64,000 nt of DNA from Shewanella loihica PV-4 (lineage in GTDB: Bacteria; Pseudomonadota; Gammaproteobacteria; Enterobacterales; Shewanellaceae). The notes below the pieces were generated by a model. The model worked only from the letters and a program-made list of their open reading frames with translations, searched no databases and had not been told where the DNA came from. Shown one piece after another: positions 8,369 to 16,576 of this stretch. The translations under genes and the position numbers were made by a program. Position 1 is the first letter of the stretch. Each line of letters starts with the position of its first letter. The stretch lies in assembly GCF_000016065.1 (NCBI RefSeq), contig NC_009092.1:2914001-2978000 (forward strand), given 5' to 3'.

Positions 8369-10441
8369 ATGTTATCTGCCGACGTTAAAACCCAGATCCG
8401 AACGATTTACAAAGAGATTGCCGCCGCCCTGCCTAACTTTAGGTCGCGCCGGGAACAAAATTATATCGTCGCCGAGATCTCCAAGACACTCGCCGGTGAA
8501 TATGACAAGCATAGACGCATCATAGTGGTCGAGGCAGGCACAGGCATAGGTAAGTCGCTGGCTTATATCTTAGGTTCGATTCCACTGGCGTTGGCGAGCA
8601 AGAAGAAGGTTTGTATCGCCACCGCCACGGTCGCCCTGCAGGAGCAGCTTCTCAACAAGGACTTACCCTTCTTCTCCAAACAATCAGGGCTCAACTTCAC
8701 CTTCGGCCTAGTAAAGGGACGTCAACGCTATGTCTGTCTCTCTAAGCTTGAGATGCTGATCGGCGGCGATGACGGCACTCAGATGGCCATGTGGCAGACC
8801 AAGCCGGATCATAACCAGGTCGAGCTCTTACAAGGCCTGCTGAAAGATTTTCACGAAGGACGCTGGAACGGCGAGCGCGACACACTGTCTCAGCAGCTGC
8901 CGGATCACCTGTGGCAGCAGATCGCCTGCGATAAACACAGCTGCCACAGACAGCTCGCCAGCCACAGGCACTGCCCCTTCCATAAGGCCCGTGAAGATGT
9001 CGACACCTGGGACGTACTGATTGCCAACCATAGCCTACTGTTTGCCGATCTCGAACTGGGCGGCGGGGTGATTCTGCCAGATCCGGAAGAGCTCTATTAT
9101 GTGATTGACGAGGCCCATCACCTGCCGATAGTGGCCAGAGACTTCTCCAGTGCCCAGGCGACCCTCAGGGGCGCCATCGACTGGCTTGAAAAGGTCGGCA
9201 AAACCAGCGCCAAGCTGCAGAACCAGCTCAAGAGCTACAACATTATCGCCCCCGCCCAGGCCATGCTAGATCACATCAACGATCTCACCAGCCTGCTCAC
9301 CAGCGTCGCCCAATATTGCGACGGCCAGGCGGCGAAGTTTGATAACCCCGAGCGGCGCATCCGCTTCGAACACGGCAAGCTACCGGCGGCCTTGACCATG
9401 CTGGCGGAAAACCTGGCCACGGCATCGAGCAGCGCGCTCAAGCAATTTAACAAGATGCTGGTGCTGCTCAACGAGGCGATTAAAGATGGCGAGCTACCTA
9501 AGCATCAGTCGGAGCAGCTACTGAGCGAGACAGGCTTCATGTTACAGCGCCTGGAGAATCTGCAGAAGTTGTGGAAGATGATGGCCAAGGAAGACAGCGC
9601 CAAGGGCGCCCCCATGGCTCGCTGGGTCGAGCACCTGGTAGGCAAACAGAGCGACTATCTGTTTAACGTCTCGCCGATCGAGGTGGGATATATGCTCGAA
9701 ACCCTGCTGTGGGAGAAGGCCGCCGGCGTGGTGCTCTGTAGCGCTACCCTGAGGGCACTGAATAACTTCAACCACTTTACCCATCAGGTAGGACTCTCCA
9801 TCAACGATGGCAGTCGCTATCTGGCCATGGACAGTCCGTTTGATTTCCAGCAGAACGCCACCCTATATCTGCCCAAGATGCGCACCGAACCCACGGACGA
9901 TCGCTATACCGACGAGCTAGCGGAACAGATCCTCACCCTAATCGACGGTGAGATGGCGACCCTAGTACTGTTTGCCTCCTACTGGCAGATGGAGAAGGTA
10001 GCCGATCTGGTCAGAAGCAAGATTAAGTCGCCGCTGCTTATCCAAGGGGAAGCCTCCCGTCAGCAGCTGCTACAAGATCATAAGCAGCGCTGCGATAACG
10101 GCGAGGTCAGCATCATCTTCGGTACCGGCAGTTTTTCTGAGGGTCTCGACCTTCCCGGCGACTACCTGACGAACCTGATCATCACAAAACTGCCCTTTGC
10201 CGTGCCCACCTCACCGGTGGAACAGGCACACGCGGAATACATTAAGGCAAAGGGAGGAAATCCCTTCTTACAGCTGACGATCCCAGATGCTTCGCGTAAA
10301 CTGATCCAAAGTTGTGGTAGATTACTGCGTAAAGAAGAGGATTATGGCAGAATCACCATATTGGATCGCCGTTTAGTGACCAAACGCTACGGCAAGTCCC
10401 TACTGGATGCCCTGCCTCCCTTTCGTCAAGTCATTGAATAG
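8369..10441 (+). CDS. dinG: ATP-dependent DNA helicase DinG (XPD-like, Fe-S)
   Basis: This 690-residue superfamily 2 helicase has a Walker A (VVEAGTGIGKSLAYI, near residue 55), a DEAH box (VIDEAHHLPI) and the C-terminal motifs FGTGSFSEGLDLPGD and QSCGRLLRKEEDYG. Cysteines at RYVCLSK, ACDKHSC and RHCPFH form the Fe-S cluster ligands found in the XPD/DinG group. It unwinds 5'-3' and resolves R-loops and forked structures during repair and replication-transcription conflicts. The upstream LexA box predicts induction by DNA damage. The length is close to the E. coli protein (716). Confidence 0.92.
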   Translation: MLSADVKTQIRTIYKEIAAALPNFRSRREQNYIVAEISKTLAGEYDKHRRIIVVEAGTGIGKSLAYILGSIPLALASKKKVCIATATVALQEQLLNKDLPFFSKQSGLNFTFGLVKGRQRYVCLSKLEMLIGGDDGTQMAMWQTKPDHNQVELLQGLLKDFHEGRWNGERDTLSQQLPDHLWQQIACDKHSCHRQLASHRHCPFHKAREDVDTWDVLIANHSLLFADLELGGGVILPDPEELYYVIDEAHHLPIVARDFSSAQATLRGAIDWLEKVGKTSAKLQNQLKSYNIIAPAQAMLDHINDLTSLLTSVAQYCDGQAAKFDNPERRIRFEHGKLPAALTMLAENLATASSSALKQFNKMLVLLNEAIKDGELPKHQSEQLLSETGFMLQRLENLQKLWKMMAKEDSAKGAPMARWVEHLVGKQSDYLFNVSPIEVGYMLETLLWEKAAGVVLCSATLRALNNFNHFTHQVGLSINDGSRYLAMDSPFDFQQNATLYLPKMRTEPTDDRYTDELAEQILTLIDGEMATLVLFASYWQMEKVADLVRSKIKSPLLIQGEASRQQLLQDHKQRCDNGEVSIIFGTGSFSEGLDLPGDYLTNLIITKLPFAVPTSPVEQAHAEYIKAKGGNPFLQLTIPDASRKLIQSCGRLLRKEEDYGRITILDRRLVTKRYGKSLLDALPPFRQVIE

Positions 10442-10479
10442 AAAGCTATCTAATAGAAAGCAACCGAATAGGATAACCA

Positions 10480-11253
10480 TTGGATCTATTACTCGACCCA
10501 GGTAGCTGGGCGATTCTGGCTGCGACCGGCTTTATCGCAGGTTTTATCGATGCCATCGCCGGTGGCGGTGGCCTGCTGTCGATCCCGGCCCTGCTCACCA
10601 TAGGCATTCCACCCCATACGGCGCTGGGCACTAACAAGTTGGCGGCCAGCTTCGGCTCCTCCATGGCGGCCTTCACCTACTATCGCAAGCAGTTTTTCAC
10701 CCCCAGATTTTGGTATCACGCCTCCATTGCCACCTTTATCGGCGCTGTCATAGGCACCTTTGTGGTCTACCTCATCGACAATCAATGGCTCGAGAAGTGG
10801 CTACCGCTGTTTATCATCGCCGTGGCCCTCTATACGCTACTAAAACCCAATGCCATGGGCTGCCCCACCTATGAGCCGCCGGTAAAGGCGCCCTCTAAAT
10901 TTAAGCAGTGGCGCCAAGGGATACCGCTTGGCTTCTACGACGGATTTGCCGGCCCGGCGACCGGCGCCTTTTGGACCATCAGCAGTGTGTCTCAATATAA
11001 GCTGCCTGTACTCAATAGCTGTGGCCTTGCCAGAGCCATGACGCTGATCAGCAACCTCACCTCACTGAGTGTGTTTCTGGCATTAGGCCAGGTAAATCTG
11101 ATGGTCGGACTGTCGATGGGGCTGTGTATGATGCTTGGCTCATTCATCGGCGCCCGCACCGCCATCAAATTTGGCGTGCCTTTTATTCGCCCCCTGTTTA
11201 TTAGCATAGTGATACTCATCGCCATTAATCTGGCCTGGGGAGCCTGGGCATGA
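10480..11253 (+). CDS. yfcA: TSUP-family membrane transporter (YfcA-like)
   Basis: The 257-residue hydrophobic protein has about eight membrane segments. The N-terminal signature AGFIDAIAGGGGLLSIPALL...ALGTNKLAASFGSS is diagnostic of the TauE/SafE (TSUP) family and closest to E. coli YfcA. A second half-repeat (GFYDGFAGPATGAFWTI) is also typical. Family members export or import sulfite, sulfoacetate or related anions, but the YfcA substrate is not established. The start is TTG, with a weak AGGATA ribosome site. The stop overlaps the next start by 4 bp (ATGA), so it is translationally coupled to priC. Confidence 0.85.
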   Translation: MDLLLDPGSWAILAATGFIAGFIDAIAGGGGLLSIPALLTIGIPPHTALGTNKLAASFGSSMAAFTYYRKQFFTPRFWYHASIATFIGAVIGTFVVYLIDNQWLEKWLPLFIIAVALYTLLKPNAMGCPTYEPPVKAPSKFKQWRQGIPLGFYDGFAGPATGAFWTISSVSQYKLPVLNSCGLARAMTLISNLTSLSVFLALGQVNLMVGLSMGLCMMLGSFIGARTAIKFGVPFIRPLFISIVILIAINLAWGAWA

Positions 11254-11912
11254 AGACAAATGAACTTATCCACCGCCTGCGAGTCCAACTAAAACAGTTA
11301 GAGCAAGAGGTGCTGCAACACGACAGCCAATTGCCTAAGGGCGAGCGTAAGCTGCTGCAAGATACAGAGCGATTTAACGACAATCTGTTTAATCAAGCGG
11401 GTGCTCAGCTTGGCCCCTGCATAGATCAGCTCAGTAAGAAGATTGCTCAGCTCGAGAAGTTGCTCCAGGGCAATATTTCGGCGACCACCATCGCGCTGGC
11501 CTGCGAAGGTATTCAGGACAGGTTTACCGCCCTGAGGCGCGCGTTGAATACCACGGCGCTAGGGGTAAAGTCGGCCGAGCAGCAGAAGGCGTCTCGCATC
11601 GCCCACGCGCGCAAGCGGCGACAGAAGAGCCATGCCCAGAGCGGATTTAATTGGATCGCGGCTGGCGTGATGAATAACAGCCACCAGCTCTATGAAGAAT
11701 TGAACAAACATATGAACTGGGTTCACACCTTTGAACAAAAAATTGCACATTTGCAATCTAAGCTTGAAAACTGTCATAGTGCTGACAAAATTGCACTGCA
11801 AAATGAAATACTTTTGGTCCATCGCCGCTTAGGCAAGTGCCGACAAGCTATCAGCTATATAGAAGATCGTATTCAGGCGTTCGAACGCCCATACAAGCAT
11901 CAGAATCGTTAA
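11250..11912 (+). CDS. priC: Primosomal replication protein PriC
   Basis: This 220-residue, basic, mostly helical protein shows the PriC pattern. The N-terminus is MKTNELIHRLRVQLKQLEQEV. A central FNDNLFNQAGAQLGPCIDQL corresponds to the FDxxLF segment. The C-terminus, EILLVHRRLGKCRQAISYIEDRI, matches the E. coli ending VEAYEARLARCRHALEKIENRL in pattern. PriC loads DnaB at abandoned forks with a gap, independently of PriA. It is about 45 residues longer than E. coli PriC, mainly in the middle. It is coupled to yfcA and sits near dinG, which makes sense for replication-stress functions. Confidence 0.8.
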   Translation: MKTNELIHRLRVQLKQLEQEVLQHDSQLPKGERKLLQDTERFNDNLFNQAGAQLGPCIDQLSKKIAQLEKLLQGNISATTIALACEGIQDRFTALRRALNTTALGVKSAEQQKASRIAHARKRRQKSHAQSGFNWIAAGVMNNSHQLYEELNKHMNWVHTFEQKIAHLQSKLENCHSADKIALQNEILLVHRRLGKCRQAISYIEDRIQAFERPYKHQNR

Positions 11913-11921
11913 GGAGCAACA

Positions 11922-12611
11922 ATGAAATCAATCAAGCCAATCACCGCTTTAATCGCTCTGCTTGGTGCCTCATCGGCAATGGCTGCCAACCTCTCCATCC
12001 CCATGGCATTCGAATACCTTGCCCTAGACGGCAAGAAGGTAGAAGGCAGCCTGTTTAATCACAAATCTGATCTTGAGCTAAGCCAAGGCACGCACAAAAT
12101 CGCTATCCGTTACCATGACATGGTGCAAGACGACTTCAGCGACAGCGAAAGCTTTGTAAAATCATCTCCCTTCATCGTGACCCTGGCGGTTGACGGCGAC
12201 TATGATTACCGCCTGCAGCCGGCCGAAGGCGAGATCATCAAGAAGCCCAAGTCATTCGCCAAATCACCAGCAGTAGTGATCAGCCGTATCGATGGCGGCG
12301 CGGTCAACTACAAGGTGACTCACACCGAGCTCACTGAAGACAGCTTCGTCAGCAAGCTGTTTAACGGCAACTCGGGTCAGGATATCGAAACCGCAGCCGC
12401 CGCCGCGACAGGTACAGCCGTCGCCGCCCATGCTGCTGCGCCAGTACAACCAGCTGGTACTGTCGAAGCCGTTACCCTACCCGCGACGCTACCGGCCAAT
12501 CCAACTGCTAGCGATGCCGCTCATGCTCAGCAGATGTTGCAATACTGGTGGCTACATGCCGACGACAAGACACGTAAAGAGTTTATGAGCTGGGCTATCA
12601 AACAGCTGTAA
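11922..12611 (+). CDS. DUF2057 (YccT-like) secreted protein
   Basis: The 229-residue product has a signal peptide ([21 protein letters not shown]). The conserved start of the DUF2057/UPF0319 family follows: [17 protein letters not shown], then [17 protein letters not shown]. An alanine-rich, low-complexity linker at about 155-190 precedes the C-terminal helix [22 protein letters not shown], which is common in this family. Members are periplasmic. E. coli YccT (CsgI) was reported to affect curli assembly, but I would not carry this over. It starts 9 bp after priC with an AAGGAG ribosome site. Confidence 0.78.
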   Translation: MKSIKPITALIALLGASSAMAANLSIPMAFEYLALDGKKVEGSLFNHKSDLELSQGTHKIAIRYHDMVQDDFSDSESFVKSSPFIVTLAVDGDYDYRLQPAEGEIIKKPKSFAKSPAVVISRIDGGAVNYKVTHTELTEDSFVSKLFNGNSGQDIETAAAAATGTAVAAHAAAPVQPAGTVEAVTLPATLPANPTASDAAHAQQMLQYWWLHADDKTRKEFMSWAIKQL

Positions 12612-12618
12612 CTTTTAG

Positions 12619-13521
12619 ATGGTTCCACTCGTCTATCACGCCAGCTATTCACAGCTGGCGTTACCCCACCACCACAGATTTCCCATCACTAAATACCAGG
12701 CACTCTACCAATACTTATTGGATAGACAGATAGTCGACCCGACCGCATTTCACTCCCCCGAGGCGGTCAGCCTGGAGTGGCTGAAATCGATCCATTGTCC
12801 AGACTATGTCATGCAGTTTATCGAGCAACGTCTGCCCGACAAGGCGGTGCGCCGACTGGGATTTCCCCTTAGCGAGCGATTGACTCAGCGGACACTCTAC
12901 TCTGTCGGCGGCACCCATCTTGCCTGTGAGCTGGCAGTTAGACATGGCGTTGCCCTGCAACTCAGCGGCGGTTATCACCATGCTCACTATCAGTTTGGCA
13001 GCGGCTACTGCGTATTTAACGATCTGATCTCCGCCGCCCTGCATGCCCAGAGCCTGGCGGGCATAGTGACAGTGCTCATCTTCGACTGCGACGTGCATCA
13101 GGGCGATGGTACCGCCGCCATGGGCCAGGCCTATGACAATCTCTACACCTGCTCCATTCACTGCCAGGAAAACTTCCCCGCCCGCAAACAGACCTCAGAT
13201 CTCGATCTGGAGTTGAGCCGCGGTGTCGGTGATGAGGAATATCTCGAGGCTGTCGCTCAAACCTTAGCGCTCGCAATTCGCCTCTATCAGCCGGATTTGA
13301 TTATTTATGATGCTGGGGTCGATGTGCATCAGGCCGACAGGCTAGGCCACCTCAATATCACCACAGAAGGGATCTACCAAAGGGACAGGCTGGTGCTGGA
13401 CAACGCCAAGGCGGCCAGCATTCCCATCGCCTGCGTCGTCGGCGGGGGTTATAGCAAGGAGATAGAGGTGCTCGCCGAGCGCCACGCACAAGTTTTTATT
13501 GCCGCTCACGCCATATGGTAG
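12619..13521 (+). CDS. Histone deacetylase-fold hydrolase (HDAC/AcuC/AphA superfamily)
   Basis: This 300-residue protein carries the arginase-deacetylase fold. The active-site histidine pair is in GGYHHAH (residues 120-121). The zinc site is in FDCDVHQGDGT (D158, H160) and the third ligand region is IIYDAGVDVHQADRLG (231-243). All catalytic residues seem intact. Bacterial members remove acyl groups from lysine, acetylpolyamines or acetoin-pathway proteins. The exact substrate cannot be assigned here. It follows the YccT-like gene by only 7 bp, so they may be cotranscribed. No histone-like substrate gene is adjacent, and hupB lies 19 kb away. Confidence 0.85.
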   Translation: MVPLVYHASYSQLALPHHHRFPITKYQALYQYLLDRQIVDPTAFHSPEAVSLEWLKSIHCPDYVMQFIEQRLPDKAVRRLGFPLSERLTQRTLYSVGGTHLACELAVRHGVALQLSGGYHHAHYQFGSGYCVFNDLISAALHAQSLAGIVTVLIFDCDVHQGDGTAAMGQAYDNLYTCSIHCQENFPARKQTSDLDLELSRGVGDEEYLEAVAQTLALAIRLYQPDLIIYDAGVDVHQADRLGHLNITTEGIYQRDRLVLDNAKAASIPIACVVGGGYSKEIEVLAERHAQVFIAAHAIW

Positions 13522-13572
13522 CAAACTAGATTATGCTTAGTTAAACCACAACGGAGCCTGAGGGAGAGACCT

Positions 13573-13851
13573 ATGCAACTGGAAATTCGCAATTATTACG
13601 AAGTGCTGTTGATGGAGTTACTGTCTGATGAAGGATTATTTGACGAGCTACCCGAAGACTATCTAGCCGATCTCTGCTGCGTGACCCTAAACCAACTGCC
13701 GGTACGTTACATACGTCATCTGGTGGATACCTACTTCTTCGAAGACTACGACGAACTCAAACAGATGAAGGAAGAGATCCAGACCGCACTGGAAAAATCG
13801 CGCGCCTTCTTAAAGTCAAAACTACCGGAAGAACAGATTCAGGCGGAATAG
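13573..13851 (+). CDS. ComFB-like small protein
   Basis: The product is a 92-residue acidic, helical protein. The segment ADLCCVTLNQLPVRYIRHLVD fits the ComFB family core (a cysteine-containing strand then ALN-x-LPPRY). The N-terminal IRNYYEVLLMELL fits the family's ExLV helix. The full set of zinc-type cysteine pairs of Bacillus ComFB is absent, with only the CC dipeptide. ComFB was first named from a competence operon, and some members are now reported to bind cyclic dinucleotides. Whether this one does is unknown. It has a good ribosome site (GGGAGAG) and lies 51 bp after the HDAC-like gene. Confidence 0.6.
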   Translation: MQLEIRNYYEVLLMELLSDEGLFDELPEDYLADLCCVTLNQLPVRYIRHLVDTYFFEDYDELKQMKEEIQTALEKSRAFLKSKLPEEQIQAE

Positions 13852-14072
13852 CCCAGGGGAAAACCAGACAATCTTCGTGGGTAGCCATCATATGTACATG
13901 CTCCAGCTTCGAACCTGTCTCTGGTGGCGGGTGATTTGCTGATTTCCCGATTGCCTAAAATGCCTTGCTGAGCTTCGGGCACGACAATTCTTGCATACCA
14001 AATGTCTGATGTCTTTGCGTGGACGAGATCGAAACAGATAAGGAGGTGAATCGGAGTGAGTTTTGCTCATGG

Positions 14073-14095
14073 AGTGTACCACCAAGTGTACCACC
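14073..14095. repeat. 11-bp direct repeat (AGTGTACCACC x2) near the 4.5S RNA 3' end
   Basis: AGTGTACCACC occurs at 14073-14083 and again at 14085-14095, a 12-bp period. It lies about 45 bp beyond the 3' end of the 4.5S RNA gene, in a non-coding stretch (13852-14138) with no accepted gene. Small stable RNA genes often serve as integration sites, so this may be a scar, but that is inference. Confidence 0.45.
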
Positions 14096-14138
14096 TGTGG
14101 CAGATCCGAGCTAAGTTATTGTTTAATAAGGGATTGGA

Positions 14139-14247
14139 GGTTCCCCTAGAGCCAACACCCCGGCACATGAGTCGCCTGCTGCGGTTGCTCCCTTCCGGGC
14201 CTGGCCGAGTTCACAAGTTATCATTGCGGGGGGACCCTAGGGTCACC
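14139..14247 (-). ncRNA. ffs: 4.5S RNA (signal recognition particle RNA)
   Basis: On the minus strand the region contains the universal SRP domain IV hairpin: CAGGCCCGGAAGGGAGCA, then AACCGCAGCAGGCGA and GTGCCGGGGTG. These match the E. coli segments CAGGTCCGGAAGGAAGCAGCC and GTGTGCCGGGATG. The internal CCCCGCAA matches CTCCCGCAA of E. coli. The ends pair: GGTGACCCTAG at the 5' side with CTAGGGGAACC at the 3' side. The gene is about 109 nt (E. coli 114 nt). The RNA binds Ffh to target membrane proteins co-translationally. The ends were set by base pairing and may shift a few bases. Confidence 0.9.
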
Positions 14248-14365
14248 ATAGATTCTCAAGCAATTAAATCCTTAAGACGGCGAGCATTATCTACTATGGC
14301 AGCCCGGCAATCAAGTCAATAACCGAGAGTAATCGCCAGAATAGGCCCAACTGCCCATTCTATAA

Positions 14366-14388
14366 ACAAAAGCCCGCAAGTGCGGGCC
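14366..14388 (-). terminator. Intrinsic terminator of the comEA-like gene
   Basis: On the minus strand a GCCCGC-ACTT-GCGGGC stem is followed by TTTTGTTT. It lies 25 bp past the comEA-like stop codon. Confidence 0.8.
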
Positions 14389-14412
14389 AAATTCCATCGA
14401 CATCTAGGATGA

Positions 14413-14712
14413 CTACAGGGCCAGTATCGCCTTGTTCTGTTCGATCACCTTAGGGCCGATACCCTTTACCTGGGTTAATTCTTCAATGCTGTTGAATTTA
14501 CCGTGAGCATCTCGGTACTCGACTATGGCCGACGCCTTAGCTTCACCAATGCCCTTGAGCTGAGTCAGCTCCTGGGCGCTTGCGGTATTGATATTAACCT
14601 GGCTTAGGCTCGCCTGGGCCGTGTCGGCAGGTATTGAAACCTGTTCGGCAGCCAGCGCGGGAAAGAGGGAAAATGACGCTACGACGAACGCAGCTAAAAG
14701 TAGGTTCTTCAT
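14413..14712 (-). CDS. comEA: ComEA-family helix-hairpin-helix DNA-binding protein
   Basis: The 99-residue product has a signal peptide ([21 protein letters not shown]). Two helix-hairpin-helix units follow: [29 protein letters not shown] and [22 protein letters not shown]. This is the ComEA layout of Gram-negative bacteria, a periplasmic protein that binds incoming double-stranded DNA and ratchets it in during natural transformation. It is short but complete, like Vibrio ComEA. It stands alone with its own terminator. The only other competence-like gene nearby is the ComFB-like gene, about 560 bp away on the other strand. Confidence 0.85.
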   Translation of the reverse strand: MKNLLLAAFVVASFSLFPALAAEQVSIPADTAQASLSQVNINTASAQELTQLKGIGEAKASAIVEYRDAHGKFNSIEELTQVKGIGPKVIEQNKAILAL

Positions 14713-15102
14713 TGGGGCTCTCCTTAAATATCCTTATACTGTTCATGGCCAACAATCCATTTTCCTCGGCCACCTCGAAAACATAGAACAGCTTCAAAAA
14801 TTTCGCCAATTCGTGATCAACGAACACAGAGCCCTAACCGCGGCGAGAGATGGATCACAAAATAAATTATTTTAATTTATTTCAGTCTGTTATTAATTAG
14901 CGCCCCGTTACCCAGCCGCCGTAAAAAAAATTGATCGTCAGACGTCACTGCAGCGTGATCAATACGGCAAACAGCTGCAAAAAAGAGAGTTCAGTCACAC
15001 CACAAAAAGTATGAAATGTAGTTTTGCCACAGAAAAAATTTAGTTGCGCCACGCAACCGCTAGGCTAGTGTAGAGCGCCAAAATAATAATTAAGGAACCC
15101 CT
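14713..15102. other. 390-bp intergenic region between comEA-like and DASS transporter genes
   Basis: It should hold divergent promoters for the two genes. No gene or RNA is recognised. A perfect 6-3-6 inverted repeat, GTTGCG-CCA-CGCAAC, lies at 15043-15057, about 45 bp before the transporter start, in the position of an operator. TAGTTTTGCCAC at 15019 and TAGTTGCGCCAC at 15041 are near-repeats. Confidence 0.4.
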
Positions 15103-16494
15103 ATGTCCCTCGACACCACACAAGAGGCGATCGCCGCACCGCCAAAGCAGGCAGCCCAAACCAACTTGCCGATTCTATTTGGCGATATAGTGCTGTTTGC
15201 CTTGCTCTATAACTTTCTGCCTTTCGAGCCAGGGGTGAATACCGGCATCGCTATTCTCGTCTTCGCCGCCGTACTCTGGCTGACCGAAGCAATTCACATC
15301 AGCGTCACCGCCATACTGATCCCTATCATGGGCGTCTTGCTGGGAGTTTTTGAAACCAAGGCGGCCATGAGCAACTTCGCCAATCCTATCATCTATCTCT
15401 TCTTCGGTGGCTTCGTGCTGGCCGCGGCCCTCAACCATCAGGGCATTGATAGACGTATCGCCCAAAAGGTATTGACCGCCTCCAAGGGCAAACTCAGTAT
15501 CGCCTGCATGCTGCTGTTTGGGATCACAGCGCTACTCTCCATGTGGATCAGCAACACGGCCACGGCGGCCATGATGCTGCCTCTGGCCCTTGGGATCCTC
15601 AGGCAACTGGATTTCAAGGAGCACAGAAGCACCTATCTCTTCATGCTGCTGGGCATCGCCTACTCCGCCAACATTGGCGGCATAGGCACCCTGGTGGGCA
15701 GCCCGCCGAACGCGATTGCCGCAGCCCAGGTCGGCCTGAGTTTCGCCGACTGGCTAGAGTTTGGCCTGCTTACCGTGGCCCTCATGCTGCCTAGCATGTT
15801 GATTGCGCTCTATATCTACCTAAAACCCAACCTCAATGTGGTGTGTGAGATCCCTAAGAGCAACGAACAACTCGCCCTGCAGGGTAAGCTCACCTTGCTT
15901 ATCTTCCTTACCACTGTGTGCTGCTGGATCTTCAGCAAGCCTATCTCCAACGCACTGGGGGGAATTAAACAGTTCGACACCATAGTGGCACTGGGTTCAG
16001 TCGTCATGCTAGCCGGGCTTGGTCTGGTCGACTGGAAGAAGATTGAGAAAACCACTGACTGGGGCGTGCTGATCCTCTTCGGTGGCGGCCTCACGCTCAG
16101 CGCCATCCTCAAAACCACGGGCACCAGCGTCTTCCTGGCCCATTGGGTCACCGATATCTTCGGCAATACCCATATGGCGCTGTTTACCTTTGCGGTGATC
16201 TTCTTCGTGGTGATGCTTACCGAATTTGCCAGTAACACCGCCAGCGCCGCCCTCCTGGTGCCTGTGTTTGCCGCCATCGCCGAGGCGTTAGGCCTGTCAC
16301 CCGTGATGCTCTCTGTGCTCATAGGTATCGCAGCGTCCTGCGCCTTTATGTTACCGGTTGCCACACCGCCAAACGCCATCGTTTACGGCTCTGGCTTTAT
16401 CAAGCAATCTGAGATGATGCGCGCCGGGGTGATCATCAACTTCATCAGTATGTTGGCGCTCTATGTAATCGCCCATCTGTTCTGGACCATCTAA
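15103..16494 (+). CDS. DASS-family sodium:dicarboxylate/anion symporter
   Basis: This 463-residue protein has about 11-12 membrane segments and the divalent anion:Na+ symporter (SLC13/CitT/SdcS) signatures. The first SNT motif region is [39 protein letters not shown] follows, and the second half-repeat is [22 protein letters not shown] and [17 protein letters not shown]. These two re-entrant SNT/PPN pairs bind Na+ and substrate. Likely cargo is succinate, malate, fumarate or a related acid, taken in across the inner membrane. It has an AAGGAA ribosome site and a strong terminator, so it is likely monocistronic. Confidence 0.87.
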   Translation: MSLDTTQEAIAAPPKQAAQTNLPILFGDIVLFALLYNFLPFEPGVNTGIAILVFAAVLWLTEAIHISVTAILIPIMGVLLGVFETKAAMSNFANPIIYLFFGGFVLAAALNHQGIDRRIAQKVLTASKGKLSIACMLLFGITALLSMWISNTATAAMMLPLALGILRQLDFKEHRSTYLFMLLGIAYSANIGGIGTLVGSPPNAIAAAQVGLSFADWLEFGLLTVALMLPSMLIALYIYLKPNLNVVCEIPKSNEQLALQGKLTLLIFLTTVCCWIFSKPISNALGGIKQFDTIVALGSVVMLAGLGLVDWKKIEKTTDWGVLILFGGGLTLSAILKTTGTSVFLAHWVTDIFGNTHMALFTFAVIFFVVMLTEFASNTASAALLVPVFAAIAEALGLSPVMLSVLIGIAASCAFMLPVATPPNAIVYGSGFIKQSEMMRAGVIINFISMLALYVIAHLFWTI

Positions 16495-16498
16495 AAGT

Positions 16499-16527
16499 AA
16501 AAAGCCTGCAATCGCAGGCTTTTTTAT
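16499..16527 (+). terminator. Intrinsic terminator of the DASS transporter gene
   Basis: An AAAGCCTGC-AATC-GCAGGCTTTTTT hairpin immediately follows the stop codon. It could also serve the convergent megL side. Confidence 0.85.
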
Positions 16528-16576
16528 TGATCGAAGCTAACGGCTCACATCACTGTTATCGACTCAAAGCTTCAGG

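Noticed and set aside
13888..14322. Two small frames (13888-14094 minus, 14056-14322 plus) around the 4.5S RNA
   Set aside because: One overlaps the 4.5S RNA gene on the opposite strand, the other has no ribosome site and no domain. Both have the arginine/serine-rich look of random frames.
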